Source: Desulfuromusa sp. (GTDB lineage Bacteria; Desulfobacterota; Desulfuromonadia; Desulfuromonadales; Geopsychrobacteraceae). From it: a DNA stretch of 41,586 nt. Shown here piece by piece: positions 18,914-26,645 of the stretch; positions within the stretch are counted from its first letter, which is position 1, and each line of letters opens with the position of its first letter. The stretch spans positions 1 to 41,586 of the forward strand of contig JADGDX010000021.1 in assembly GCA_016744675.1 (NCBI GenBank). Direction: 5' to 3'. A program made the position numbers and the translations under genes. Below the pieces are notes generated by a model. That model worked only from the letters and a program-made list of their open reading frames with translations. It did no database searches and had not been told where the DNA came from.

Positions 18914-18949
18914 TTAACCTATCTGATATTTCATTGAGAGATCTTTTCT

Positions 18950-19864
18950 GTGGTTGATACTGCTCTATTTAAATCTGAATATCCGTTCAAAAGTCATTAT
19001 TTAAGTTTGAATGGACTCAAATATCATTATCTTGATGAGGGTCAGGGTGATCCCGTTGTTATGATCCATGGAAACCCTTCGTGGTCTTTCTATTACCGCT
19101 ACCTGATAGGTCAGCTTAAAGGCCGTAATCGTGTGATCGTCCCCGATCATATTGGCTGTGGTCTTTCGGACAAGCCCGCTGATTCTCAATACTCTTATAC
19201 ATTGGAACAGCGTATTGATGATCTCGAAGCCTTACTTAATAGTTTGAATCTAAAGAAAAAAGTCACTCTGGTCGTTCATGATTGGGGTGGAATGATTGGA
19301 ATGGCTTGGGCAACTCGCCATCCTGATAAAGTGGCTCGTCTGGTGATCCTTAATACCGCCGCGTTTCACTTGCCAACGACGAAAAAATTTCCTCTCGCTT
19401 TAAAGCTCTGTCGTAATACGCAATTGGGGGCTTTTCTTGTGCAAGGATTTAATGCTTTTGCCCGTGGAGCTGCTAGGGTCGGCTGTAAACGAAATCCAAT
19501 GCCGTCTGAAATTCAAAAGATCTATTGTCGTCCTTATGATAATTGGCAACATCGTGTTGCAACACTGCGCTTTATTCAAGACATCCCTCTCCAGACAGAT
19601 GATCCCGGTTATGATTTGATTACTCAGGTTGAATCTGGGTTGTCAAACTTTGCGGAAATTCCTATGTGCATCTGTTGGGGAGAAAAGGATTTTGTCTTTG
19701 ATCACAATTTTCTAGCAGAGTGGCAACGTCGATTTCCAAATGCGGCCGTTCACTCTTTTGCTGACTGTGGACATTATATCCTTGAAGATGCGAAAGAGGA
19801 GGTTTTGCCAATCATCAACAAATTTCTTGAAGACAATCCTCTTCCTGTTTCAGTTAAAAAATGA
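18950..19864 (+). CDS. oleB: OleB, alpha/beta-hydrolase beta-lactone decarboxylase
   Basis: Haloalkane-dehalogenase-like alpha/beta hydrolase, 304 residues. In the Ole pathway this protein converts the beta-lactone made by OleC into the cis-alkene with loss of CO2. Seen: oxyanion motif HGNPSWSFYYR (40-50), nucleophile D111 in VVHDWGGMIG, an acidic residue in WGEKDFVFD, and H275 in CGHYILED. The GTG start at 18950 has GAGAG nine bases upstream and lies 36 bases after oleA. Its TGA overlaps the oleC ATG as ATGA. On its own it could be called a haloalkane dehalogenase; order and overlap with oleC make OleB much more likely. Confidence 0.92.
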   Translation: MVDTALFKSEYPFKSHYLSLNGLKYHYLDEGQGDPVVMIHGNPSWSFYYRYLIGQLKGRNRVIVPDHIGCGLSDKPADSQYSYTLEQRIDDLEALLNSLNLKKKVTLVVHDWGGMIGMAWATRHPDKVARLVILNTAAFHLPTTKKFPLALKLCRNTQLGAFLVQGFNAFARGAARVGCKRNPMPSEIQKIYCRPYDNWQHRVATLRFIQDIPLQTDDPGYDLITQVESGLSNFAEIPMCICWGEKDFVFDHNFLAEWQRRFPNAAVHSFADCGHYILEDAKEEVLPIINKFLEDNPLPVSVKK

Positions 19865-21522
19865 TACCCAAAACTCAAAGCTACAATGTCGCGGCTCATT
19901 TGCCTGAGATGGCAAAAAAACAACCAACCACCGCAGCTGTTCATTTCCCTTATAAACAAGATAAAGATGGAACTCCTCAGTATCAGACGTACTCTTATGC
20001 TCAGTTAGATGTTGAAAGTAACCGAATTGCAAATGCATTAGAGTCGATCGGCATTACTCGAGGTATCAGAACTGTCCTTATGGTTAAGCCGAGCCTTGAT
20101 TTCTTTGCACTTACATTTGCCTTGTTCAAGGTTGGGGCGGTTCCAGTCTTAATTGACCCGGGAATGGGGATCAAGAATCTTAAGGTCTGCCTTGCTGAAG
20201 CAGATCCTCATGCCTTTATTGGCATACCGAAAGCTCAGATCGCTCGGTTATTGCTAGGTTGGGGCAAGAAAAGTCTAAAAATTATCTTAACTGTTGGGTC
20301 TCGCTGGTTTTGGGGTGGGTCAACTCTATCCAATCTACTAAATAAATCAACTGACTCCCAAGATTTTGCAACAGCTCATACTCAGAGCGATGAAATAGCT
20401 GCCATCCTTTTTACCAGTGGCAGCACAGGGATTCCTAAAGGTGCAGTTTACAGCCATGGAAATTTTGTCGCACAAGTTGAAGCGTTAAGGGATATCTATC
20501 AGATTGCCCCCGGTGAAATTGATCTGCCAACGTTTCCTCTTTTTGCCCTTTTTGCGCCTGCACTCGGCATGACATCGGTCATCCCTGAAATGGATTTCAC
20601 CCGTCCTGGATCTGTGGATGCCGAGAAAATCACAACAGCTATTCAACGTTTTAATGTCACAACGATGTTTGGCTCCCCAGCATTAATTCGTCGCGTCGGT
20701 CTTTATGGCGAAGAGCACAATATTCAACTCCCTTCGCTTAAAAGAGCGATATCTGCTGGAGCCCCAGTTCCTGCAGCGGTTATGAGTCGGTTTGTTAAAT
20801 TGCTCAACCCTGGAGTCCAAGTCTTCACACCTTACGGAGCAACAGAATCTTTACCGGTTTGTTCTATCGGAAGCGACATTATTCTTAATGAGACATGCCA
20901 TGAGACAGACCAAGGCCATGGTGTTTGTGTTGGTTTTCCTGTTCCGGGGATTGAGTTGGACATTATTGAGATTAATGATCAGGCTATCCCATCGTGGAAG
21001 GACGAACTGAGGGTTCCCGACGGAACCATTGGGGAAATTGTTGTTGCCGGTGAACAAGTCACTCGATCGTATTACAATCGACCGGAATCGACGCGTTTAG
21101 CTAAAATTATGGGAGATGAAGTAGGTCATTTTTCCCATCGTATGGGTGATCTTGGTTATCGTGATAAACACGGACGAATCTGGTTTTGTGGCAGAAAAGC
21201 ACATCGTGTTATTACAAAAACTGATACTCTGTTCACAATCCCATGTGAAGCTGTTTTTAACACTCACAAAGATGTTTATCGCACAGCATTGGTAGGTGTT
21301 CAACGAGCTGATCAAGTTGAACCGGTGATATGTGTTGAATTGGAAAAGAATGATAGTCTACAACCTCAAAAACTGATCAAAGAATTACAATCACTCGCTC
21401 AGGATCATTCAATAACAAAATCAATTCAACGTTTTCTCATTCATCCTGGATTTCCAGTTGATATTCGCCATAACGCTAAAATCTTTCGTGAAAAGCTTGC
21501 CCTCTGGGCACAGGATAAATAA
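19861..21522 (+). CDS. oleC: OleC, beta-lactone synthetase (AMP-binding)
   Basis: ANL-superfamily adenylating enzyme, 553 residues, that in the Ole pathway turns the 2-alkyl-3-hydroxy acid from OleD into a beta-lactone using ATP. Motifs: TSGSTGIPKG phosphate loop (185-194), YGATES (325-330), the ribose-binding GD at 429-430 followed by a GYRDKHGRIWFCGR hinge, and a C-terminal K in NAKIFREKL. Translation is coupled to oleB by the ATGA overlap, and oleD begins two bases after its stop. It resembles long-chain acyl-CoA ligases, and automatic annotation would often say so; the gene order argues for OleC. Confidence 0.93.
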   Translation: MIPKTQSYNVAAHLPEMAKKQPTTAAVHFPYKQDKDGTPQYQTYSYAQLDVESNRIANALESIGITRGIRTVLMVKPSLDFFALTFALFKVGAVPVLIDPGMGIKNLKVCLAEADPHAFIGIPKAQIARLLLGWGKKSLKIILTVGSRWFWGGSTLSNLLNKSTDSQDFATAHTQSDEIAAILFTSGSTGIPKGAVYSHGNFVAQVEALRDIYQIAPGEIDLPTFPLFALFAPALGMTSVIPEMDFTRPGSVDAEKITTAIQRFNVTTMFGSPALIRRVGLYGEEHNIQLPSLKRAISAGAPVPAAVMSRFVKLLNPGVQVFTPYGATESLPVCSIGSDIILNETCHETDQGHGVCVGFPVPGIELDIIEINDQAIPSWKDELRVPDGTIGEIVVAGEQVTRSYYNRPESTRLAKIMGDEVGHFSHRMGDLGYRDKHGRIWFCGRKAHRVITKTDTLFTIPCEAVFNTHKDVYRTALVGVQRADQVEPVICVELEKNDSLQPQKLIKELQSLAQDHSITKSIQRFLIHPGFPVDIRHNAKIFREKLALWAQDK

Positions 21523-21524
21523 CG

Positions 21525-22517
21525 ATGAAAGTTCTTGTGACAGGCGGAGGAGGTTTTCTCGGCAAGGCGATTGTTAAACTATTAGTGGAGCAAGGGGATG
21601 AGGTTTGTTCATTTACTAGAACGATTTCTCCGCAGTTAACCGCCTTGGGTGTCGATCAGTTTATTGGAGACCTCAATGATATTACAGCGGTAACAAAGGC
21701 CGTTGATGGATGTGATTTGGTCTATCATGTTGCAGCCAAAGCTGGAGTTTGGGGCTCTTACAATGATTTTTATCAACCAAATGTCATCGGCTCTAAAAAT
21801 GTTATTCTTGCATGTAGAAAATGTGACGTTTCACGATTAGTTTATACAAGCTCTCCAAGTGTTGTCTTTGATGGGACAGATATGGAGGGAATTGATGAAT
21901 CAGTTCCTTACCCTAGCCACTATCTCTCTTGGTATCCGCAAACAAAAGCAGAAGCTGAACAAAATATCATTGCTGCAAATGATTCAACTTTAGCAACTGT
22001 TGCGTTACGTCCACATTTGATCTGGGGACCAGAAGATAATCATCTTGTTCCTCGTATTCTTGAACGAGGCAGGGCAGGTGCCTTAAAACGTATTGGCAAT
22101 CGTCCTTGCTTGGTTGATACTGTATACATTGACAATGCAGCGCAAGCTCACCTTCAGGCAGCGAGTAAACTTGCTATAGGATCTCAGGTTTCAGGTCATG
22201 TTTATTTTGTTTCTAACGATGAGCCTTTGCCCTTATGGGACATTGTTAACAAGATTCTGGCTGCCGGAGGAATCCCTTCAGTAGAAAAACAAGTTTCTCC
22301 TCAACTGGCCTCTTTCGCTGGCCTGATATTGGAGAATGCTTATAGATTATTCAAATTAGATGGGGAACCGAGAATGACTCGTTTTGTGGCAAAGGAGATG
22401 TCAACGGCACATTGGTTTGACTTGTCAGCGGCAAAACGTGATTTTGGCTATCAACCTGAGATTTCCATTAATACGGGACTCGCAAGACTCAAGGATTGGT
22501 TGCGACAAGAGTGTTGA
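21525..22517 (+). CDS. oleD: OleD, 2-alkyl-3-ketoalkanoic acid reductase
   Basis: Extended short-chain dehydrogenase/reductase, 330 residues. In the Ole pathway it reduces the OleA product (beta-keto acid) to the 3-hydroxy acid with NADPH. The N-terminal nucleotide motif TGGGGFLG (6-13) and the catalytic Y137-x3-K141 (YPQTK) are present, with the serine block YTSSPSVVF at about 107-115. Related sterol-dehydrogenase-like (3-beta-HSD) proteins share the fold. The start is ATG at 21525, two bases after oleC. The gene ends one base before the transferase ATG, keeping the tight operon spacing. Confidence 0.92.
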   Translation: MKVLVTGGGGFLGKAIVKLLVEQGDEVCSFTRTISPQLTALGVDQFIGDLNDITAVTKAVDGCDLVYHVAAKAGVWGSYNDFYQPNVIGSKNVILACRKCDVSRLVYTSSPSVVFDGTDMEGIDESVPYPSHYLSWYPQTKAEAEQNIIAANDSTLATVALRPHLIWGPEDNHLVPRILERGRAGALKRIGNRPCLVDTVYIDNAAQAHLQAASKLAIGSQVSGHVYFVSNDEPLPLWDIVNKILAAGGIPSVEKQVSPQLASFAGLILENAYRLFKLDGEPRMTRFVAKEMSTAHWFDLSAAKRDFGYQPEISINTGLARLKDWLRQEC

Positions 22518-22518
22518 T

Positions 22519-23193
22519 ATGATGGACTTAACCTCCATAGAAGAGACACCTGATCTTGATCAAGGGGATATCCATCTTTGGTCTTTTCGGCTTAATAATT
22601 TAGAAGAAGAGCTGCAAAATAAGCAGCATGATCTTTGTCTAGAAGAGTTAAATCGAGCAGAACGACTTCGTGACCCATTAAAAAAACAAAGCTTCATCAT
22701 TGCTCGATCACAATTACGGCGCATCATAGGCCAGTATCTTGGTTTGTCTCCCACATCTATTCATTTCGATTACAACAAACACGGTAAACCTTTTTTATCA
22801 GCGCAATTTCAATCTGACTTACATTTCAACCTTTCCCATTCTGGCTCTTTTGGGATTATTGGGATCTCTAAAGATGCAACTATTGGTGTTGATATTGAGA
22901 TAATTGACAGAATGCTTGATGTTCAAAAAATTGCTTCTCGTTTTTTTAATCATGCCGAATTGAAGAAGCTGGGAAAACTCTTGCCACATCGTAAACAGCG
23001 AGGTTTCTATCGTTCTTGGACAAGAACAGAAGCTTTATTAAAAATGTATGGGACTGGCTTTAGTATGACGGATTCTGACCAGCAAGCGGGTCGTGTATGC
23101 AATGTGAAAAATGTCTATATCGCTCCTGGTTATGTTGCGGCTATTGCGATGACAAGTAAAATTTCTACTATCTACAGAGGGGTTCTTGTGTGA
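22519..23193 (+). CDS. Sfp-type 4'-phosphopantetheinyl transferase (PfaE-like)
   Basis: Transfers phosphopantetheine from CoA to carrier-protein serines; the obvious targets are the four ACPs of PfaA. It is 224 residues, normal for the Sfp/EntD class. Motifs: NLSHSGSFGIIGIS, IGVDIE (the Mg-binding Asp and Glu), and FYRSWTRTEALLKMYGTG, which matches the family F-x-x-x-W-x-x-x-E-A-x-x-K block. A longer open frame begins at 22384, but that part lies inside oleD in another frame. The ATG at 22519, one base after the oleD stop, is the sensible start, with a second ATG right behind it. Shewanella needs a separate pfaE for PUFA synthesis; here the gene is in the cluster. Confidence 0.92.
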   Translation: MMDLTSIEETPDLDQGDIHLWSFRLNNLEEELQNKQHDLCLEELNRAERLRDPLKKQSFIIARSQLRRIIGQYLGLSPTSIHFDYNKHGKPFLSAQFQSDLHFNLSHSGSFGIIGISKDATIGVDIEIIDRMLDVQKIASRFFNHAELKKLGKLLPHRKQRGFYRSWTRTEALLKMYGTGFSMTDSDQQAGRVCNVKNVYIAPGYVAAIAMTSKISTIYRGVLV

Positions 23194-23314
23194 ACAGAGA
23201 GTTCATAGTCGGATCGTTATCAGAAGTGATGCCTCCTCTGTGGTATTGTATAAATGTTGGAAGTTGGTGGGTTGACTGCTGAAATTGCAGATATTCTATA
23301 AGGAGTAGGCCATT

Positions 23315-24694
23315 TTGAGGAAAAGACTTTTACTTGCAACGGGTGGTTGTCTTTTACTGTTTGGTTGGTTCAGTGCCTTTCTACTGAGCAGCTTTCCACA
23401 ACAAACAACGATGTATATCCTTGCTCCCACTCTGTTGCTTGGCGTTGGCTTAGGTTTAATGCACAAAACAGCTGGTTGGAAAATAGCTGCCGTGACTTTG
23501 ACCTTTACTGCTTTAACGGCGTTGCTGGCGATGAATCAATTTTTCCCGAGTCGTAGCGTTAGCATTTCTGCATTTAAAGAACGGATGCGAAATAGCAGCC
23601 AGACAGGAACCATGGTGCCAATTTTGGTCGCTCCAGGTTCTCGTACAGAAGTCTTCACTGACGAACGGTTTCTAGAAACTTTTGCTAATATCGAGGTCAA
23701 GCTTTTTGCCAGTTTGCCAGGAGCAGGGCAGATGATGTGCCGTGATACTTCTGGAAATCTCTATGTCACTATTCCTGAACTTGGTGCGATTTATCTTTTT
23801 AAAGATGTTGATCAAGATGGATTTGCTGAAGACTCAATTCTTTATCATGTCGGTCTCGATCGCCCCTCTGGGCTGTTATGGTCAAACGATAAGATCTATG
23901 TTGCTGAGCCATCGCAACTTCTTGAATTGCAGGACACTGATCAAGATCACCAAGCCGATACCGTTCGAGTTGTTATCGATGGACTCCCTGACGATGGAGG
24001 ACACTGGAAAAGGTCGTTGGCAAGCGATAAGGATGAATCTCTCTATTTATCTGTCGGATCGCGCTGTAATGCGTGTGAAGAAGAAAATCAGCTTAGAGGA
24101 ACTGTTTTAAAGATTGACCTGGATAATGGCGAATATTCTATCTTTGCAAAAGGTCTGAGGCACGTTCCTGGATTGGTTTATTCAACCGAGCACAACACCC
24201 TCTGGGGGACTGAGATTGGAAGAGAAGACCTTGGTGACCAGGTTTCAACGGATGAAGTTAATCAGATTGTTAATCGTGGTCATTACGGCTGGCCATTCTG
24301 TTATGGCAATAATTCCCCTGACCCATCATTCGGGTCTTCTCAATCATGTGAAGAAACTCTATCTGCTGCGGTTTCATTATCACCCCATTCAAATCCATTT
24401 GGTATTGCCTTGGGTGGGTCGTTAAACGCCCCTGATGAGTATAAGAATAGTTTCTATCTTGTTTTGCGTGGGCCAACTGAAATCTCTCAAGATAGTCATA
24501 TGAAGCTAATCAGAATTCCTTATAAGGATGGTAAAATAGCAGATTATGGGAAAGAGTTTTTACGTGGATGGAGTGATTCAGAATCTTTATGGGGATCTCC
24601 GGCAGCTGTTCTCAGTGGTGCCGATGGTCATCTTTATATAAGTGATGATCGGGCCCAAGCGATATATCGCATCCGCTGGTTATCAACACAGTAA
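23315..24694 (+). CDS. Membrane-anchored sorbosone/glucose dehydrogenase-like beta-propeller protein
   Basis: 459 residues. The first 80 hold about three hydrophobic segments, then a large soluble domain of the PQQ-sugar dehydrogenase/L-sorbosone dehydrogenase type. Seen: GNLYVTIPELGAIYLF, Asp-rich DVDQDG and DTDQDHQAD loops that look like calcium sites, GGHWKRSL (a conserved His-Arg area), SVGSRCNACEE, RGTVLKID and NRGHYGWPFCYG. The soluble part is probably periplasmic. Substrate and cofactor cannot be told from sequence. The TTG start is set by AAGGAG at 23300-23305. It follows the transferase by 121 bases, so it may be a separate unit; a link to hydrocarbon synthesis is not shown. Confidence 0.75.
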   Translation: MRKRLLLATGGCLLLFGWFSAFLLSSFPQQTTMYILAPTLLLGVGLGLMHKTAGWKIAAVTLTFTALTALLAMNQFFPSRSVSISAFKERMRNSSQTGTMVPILVAPGSRTEVFTDERFLETFANIEVKLFASLPGAGQMMCRDTSGNLYVTIPELGAIYLFKDVDQDGFAEDSILYHVGLDRPSGLLWSNDKIYVAEPSQLLELQDTDQDHQADTVRVVIDGLPDDGGHWKRSLASDKDESLYLSVGSRCNACEEENQLRGTVLKIDLDNGEYSIFAKGLRHVPGLVYSTEHNTLWGTEIGREDLGDQVSTDEVNQIVNRGHYGWPFCYGNNSPDPSFGSSQSCEETLSAAVSLSPHSNPFGIALGGSLNAPDEYKNSFYLVLRGPTEISQDSHMKLIRIPYKDGKIADYGKEFLRGWSDSESLWGSPAAVLSGADGHLYISDDRAQAIYRIRWLSTQ

Positions 24695-24721
24695 ATTGGC
24701 GTATAAGACGAAGGATTTCTC

Positions 24722-24750
24722 TTGACACCTCAAGTTCTATTTGGTACTTC
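24722..24750 (+). promoter_or_regulatory. Possible promoter of tRNA-Cys
   Basis: A perfect -35 box TTGACA (24722-24727) lies 50 bases before the tRNA. The -10 position at 17-base spacing reads TACTTC, a poor match, so the call is weak. Confidence 0.35.
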
Positions 24751-24777
24751 AAAGCGCACGTTAAATCACGCTTTAAC

Positions 24778-24851
24778 GGCCCCGTCGCCAAGTGGTAAGG
24801 CAGAGGTCTGCAACACCTTTATCAGCAGTTCGAATCTGCTCGGGGCCTCCA
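24778..24851 (+). tRNA. tRNA-Cys (GCA)
   Basis: A full cloverleaf can be drawn. The acceptor stem is GGCCCCG/CGGGGCC, the D arm is GCCAAGTGGTAAGGC, the anticodon loop CTGCAAC has anticodon GCA on an AGGT/ACCT stem, and the T arm is GCAG-TTCGAAT-CTGC. The discriminator is T with encoded CCA at 24849-24851, typical of bacterial tRNA-Cys. Confidence 0.97.
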
Positions 24852-24855
24852 ATAT

Positions 24856-24893
24856 AAAGAGTGTCAACCCAATTAGGTTGACACTCTTTTTTT
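24856..24893 (+). terminator. Rho-independent terminator of tRNA-Cys
   Basis: A 14-base-pair perfect stem (24856-24869 with 24876-24889) closes a six-base loop and ends in a T run to 24893. It starts five bases after the tRNA CCA. The descending arm contains TTGACA, which could also act as a -35 box for the next gene with TATGAT at 24903-24908, though the 19-base spacing is long. Confidence 0.9.
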
Positions 24894-24968
24894 CTTCAAC
24901 GTTATGATTCGGCAGTTTTTCAGCATCATGACGCAATCTTTCATATGATCATGTGAGACCATCAGATT

Positions 24969-25784
24969 ATGGATCTCTTCTCTCCCCAAATTATTATTCT
25001 GACCTTGATCTTGGGTTCATTTGCTGGTTTTTTGGCAGGCCTGTTAGGAATCGGCGGGGGAGTCATCCTCGTGCCACTATTTCTCTGGCTTTTCCCCTTG
25101 GCGGACTTTCCTCCTGATTTTATTGTTCATAGTGCTTTTGGTACCAGTCTCGCAATTATCCTACCAACAGCTATCAGCAGTACCTTAGGGCATCGTAAAC
25201 GTGGCAATGTTGATTGGTCGATGGTTTCCTTTCTCGCTTTAGGTGGAATCATCGGTTCGTTATTCGGATCATCAATAGCGTCAATCATCCCTGGTGAAAA
25301 GCTGAAGATGTGTTTTGGGCTGATGCAGATTATCATCAGCTTGAAATTGCTTTTTTATAAACCATATATCCCTCCTGAAAATCTCGAACGTGCTAATAAA
25401 AGATCCTTGCTTTTGGTTGGCCTTGCTGGGGGACTTTTCTCTTCATTTTTTGGCATGGGAGGTGGCGTTATTGCCGTTCCTCTTATGTTGATGGTGCTCC
25501 ATCTTCCTATCCATCTTGCGGTTGGAAATTCAAGCGCACTGATCGTTGTTTCATCTTTCTCGGCGGTTGTTTGCTATATCTGGTATGGACTCCAAAGCTC
25601 TGTTATAGCACCATTTTCTCTTGGCTATGTTAACATTTTGATTACAGTTATCGTTGCTCCCCTGACAATAATTTTTGCCAGAATCGGTGTTAAATTTGCC
25701 AGTCATACCAGTCAGGAAAAATTAGTGAGGATCTTTGCCATTCTCTTGATGCTTGTTGGAATCAAAATTCTACTTCAATTGTAG
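24969..25784 (+). CDS. TauE/SafE family sulfite/anion exporter
   Basis: Inner-membrane protein of 271 residues, almost all hydrophobic, with about eight predicted membrane spans in two related halves. Each half starts with a glycine-rich motif typical of the family: GIGGGVILVPLF near residue 29 and GMGGGVIAVPLML in the second half. Members export sulfite, sulfoacetate or related organosulfonates, or take up similar anions; the substrate here cannot be told. The ribosome site before the ATG at 24969 is weak (GTGAG). The stop TAG forms part of the AGGAGA serving the next gene, so the two are co-translated. Confidence 0.87.
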   Translation: MDLFSPQIIILTLILGSFAGFLAGLLGIGGGVILVPLFLWLFPLADFPPDFIVHSAFGTSLAIILPTAISSTLGHRKRGNVDWSMVSFLALGGIIGSLFGSSIASIIPGEKLKMCFGLMQIIISLKLLFYKPYIPPENLERANKRSLLLVGLAGGLFSSFFGMGGGVIAVPLMLMVLHLPIHLAVGNSSALIVVSSFSAVVCYIWYGLQSSVIAPFSLGYVNILITVIVAPLTIIFARIGVKFASHTSQEKLVRIFAILLMLVGIKILLQL

Positions 25785-25793
25785 GAGAACCCT

Positions 25794-26597
25794 ATGATAC
25801 GCCCGCCAGCTGTCGCCGGAAGCTTTTACCCTGAGAATGTCGATGAATTAAATTCTCAACTCGATTCTTTTTTGATTTCACAAAAACAATATCCTAAAGC
25901 GAAAGGAATGATTGTTCCACATGCAGGCTACGTCTATTCAGGAGCCGTTGCAGGTGAAGTAATTTCATCAACTAAAATCCCAAGAGACGTTATCTTGATT
26001 GGTCCAAATCATCATGGGCTTGGTCCTGACATGTCGGTCAGTGGGGCGGATAGTTGGTCAATTCCACTGGGTCATGTTCCCGTTGAACAATCTTTGCGTC
26101 ACCGGCTCATCAATGAGATTCCTCATCTAAGAATCGATGATCAAGCTCATAAACATGAGCATTCTTTGGAGATAATGTTGCCCCTTTTGTTGAGATCTCA
26201 ACCTGATTTACATATCGTACCGATCGCATTAGGGCACTTATCTCTTGCGGAGTGCCTTGAACTCGGGAGCGCAATTGCACGTATCATAAAAAATCATGAT
26301 AAGGAAGTTCTCCTTCTCGCAAGTACAGACATGAATCATTTTAGTGAAGCAACAACATCTCAAAAGCTGGATTCTCTGGCAATTGATGCGATGATCGAAT
26401 ATGATCCACAGCGCTTGTACCGAGTTGTCAGAGAAAATCAAATCAGCATGTGTGGTGTGCTTCCAACAATCACTGTGATGCAAGCAGCAAGCGACCTTGG
26501 TGCAAGTCACTGTGGTTTGATTCGTTATGCCCACTCTGGGCAGGTTAATGGTGATAATAGCCGTGTTGTCGGTTATGCTGGATTAGTTTTAGAGTAA
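25794..26597 (+). CDS. amrB: Memo family protein (AmmeMemoRadiSam system protein B)
   Basis: 267-residue member of the Memo/UPF0103 family, structurally related to class III extradiol dioxygenases. Residues equivalent to the human MEMO1 metal or active-site group are visible: H43 in VPHAGYVYSG, H73/H74 in GPNHHG, H182 in STDMNHF and C220 in MCGVLPT. In bacteria it is often encoded with AMMECR1-domain and radical SAM proteins; neither is next to it here. ATG at 25794 with AGGAGA seven bases upstream. It ends at a small hairpin before gltX. Biochemical role unresolved. Confidence 0.88.
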   Translation: MIRPPAVAGSFYPENVDELNSQLDSFLISQKQYPKAKGMIVPHAGYVYSGAVAGEVISSTKIPRDVILIGPNHHGLGPDMSVSGADSWSIPLGHVPVEQSLRHRLINEIPHLRIDDQAHKHEHSLEIMLPLLLRSQPDLHIVPIALGHLSLAECLELGSAIARIIKNHDKEVLLLASTDMNHFSEATTSQKLDSLAIDAMIEYDPQRLYRVVRENQISMCGVLPTITVMQAASDLGASHCGLIRYAHSGQVNGDNSRVVGYAGLVLE

Positions 26598-26626
26598 CTC
26601 CCTTCAGTGTAGAGGGAGTTGATTTT
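26596..26626 (+). terminator. Short hairpin with T run between the Memo gene and gltX
   Basis: AACTCCCT (26596-26603) pairs with AGGGAGTT (26613-26620), loop of nine, then GATTTTT. The stem overlaps the stop codon of the upstream gene. It is short, so it may only weaken read-through into gltX. Confidence 0.55.
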
Positions 26627-26645
26627 TCAATAGAAGGAGATTTTC

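Noticed and set aside
18950-19864. Haloalkane dehalogenase as the function of this hydrolase
   Set aside because: The fold and nucleophile fit, but the overlap with oleC and position after oleA make OleB the better call.
22384-22518. 45-codon N-terminal extension of the phosphopantetheinyl transferase
   Set aside because: It lies wholly inside oleD in another frame and has no similarity to the family; the ATG at 22519 fits Sfp-type length.
23272-23302. TTGACT with TATAAG as a promoter for the beta-propeller gene
   Set aside because: The -10-like box overlaps the ribosome site AAGGAG (23300-23305), so the mRNA would start almost at the start codon; the spacing of 19 is also poor.
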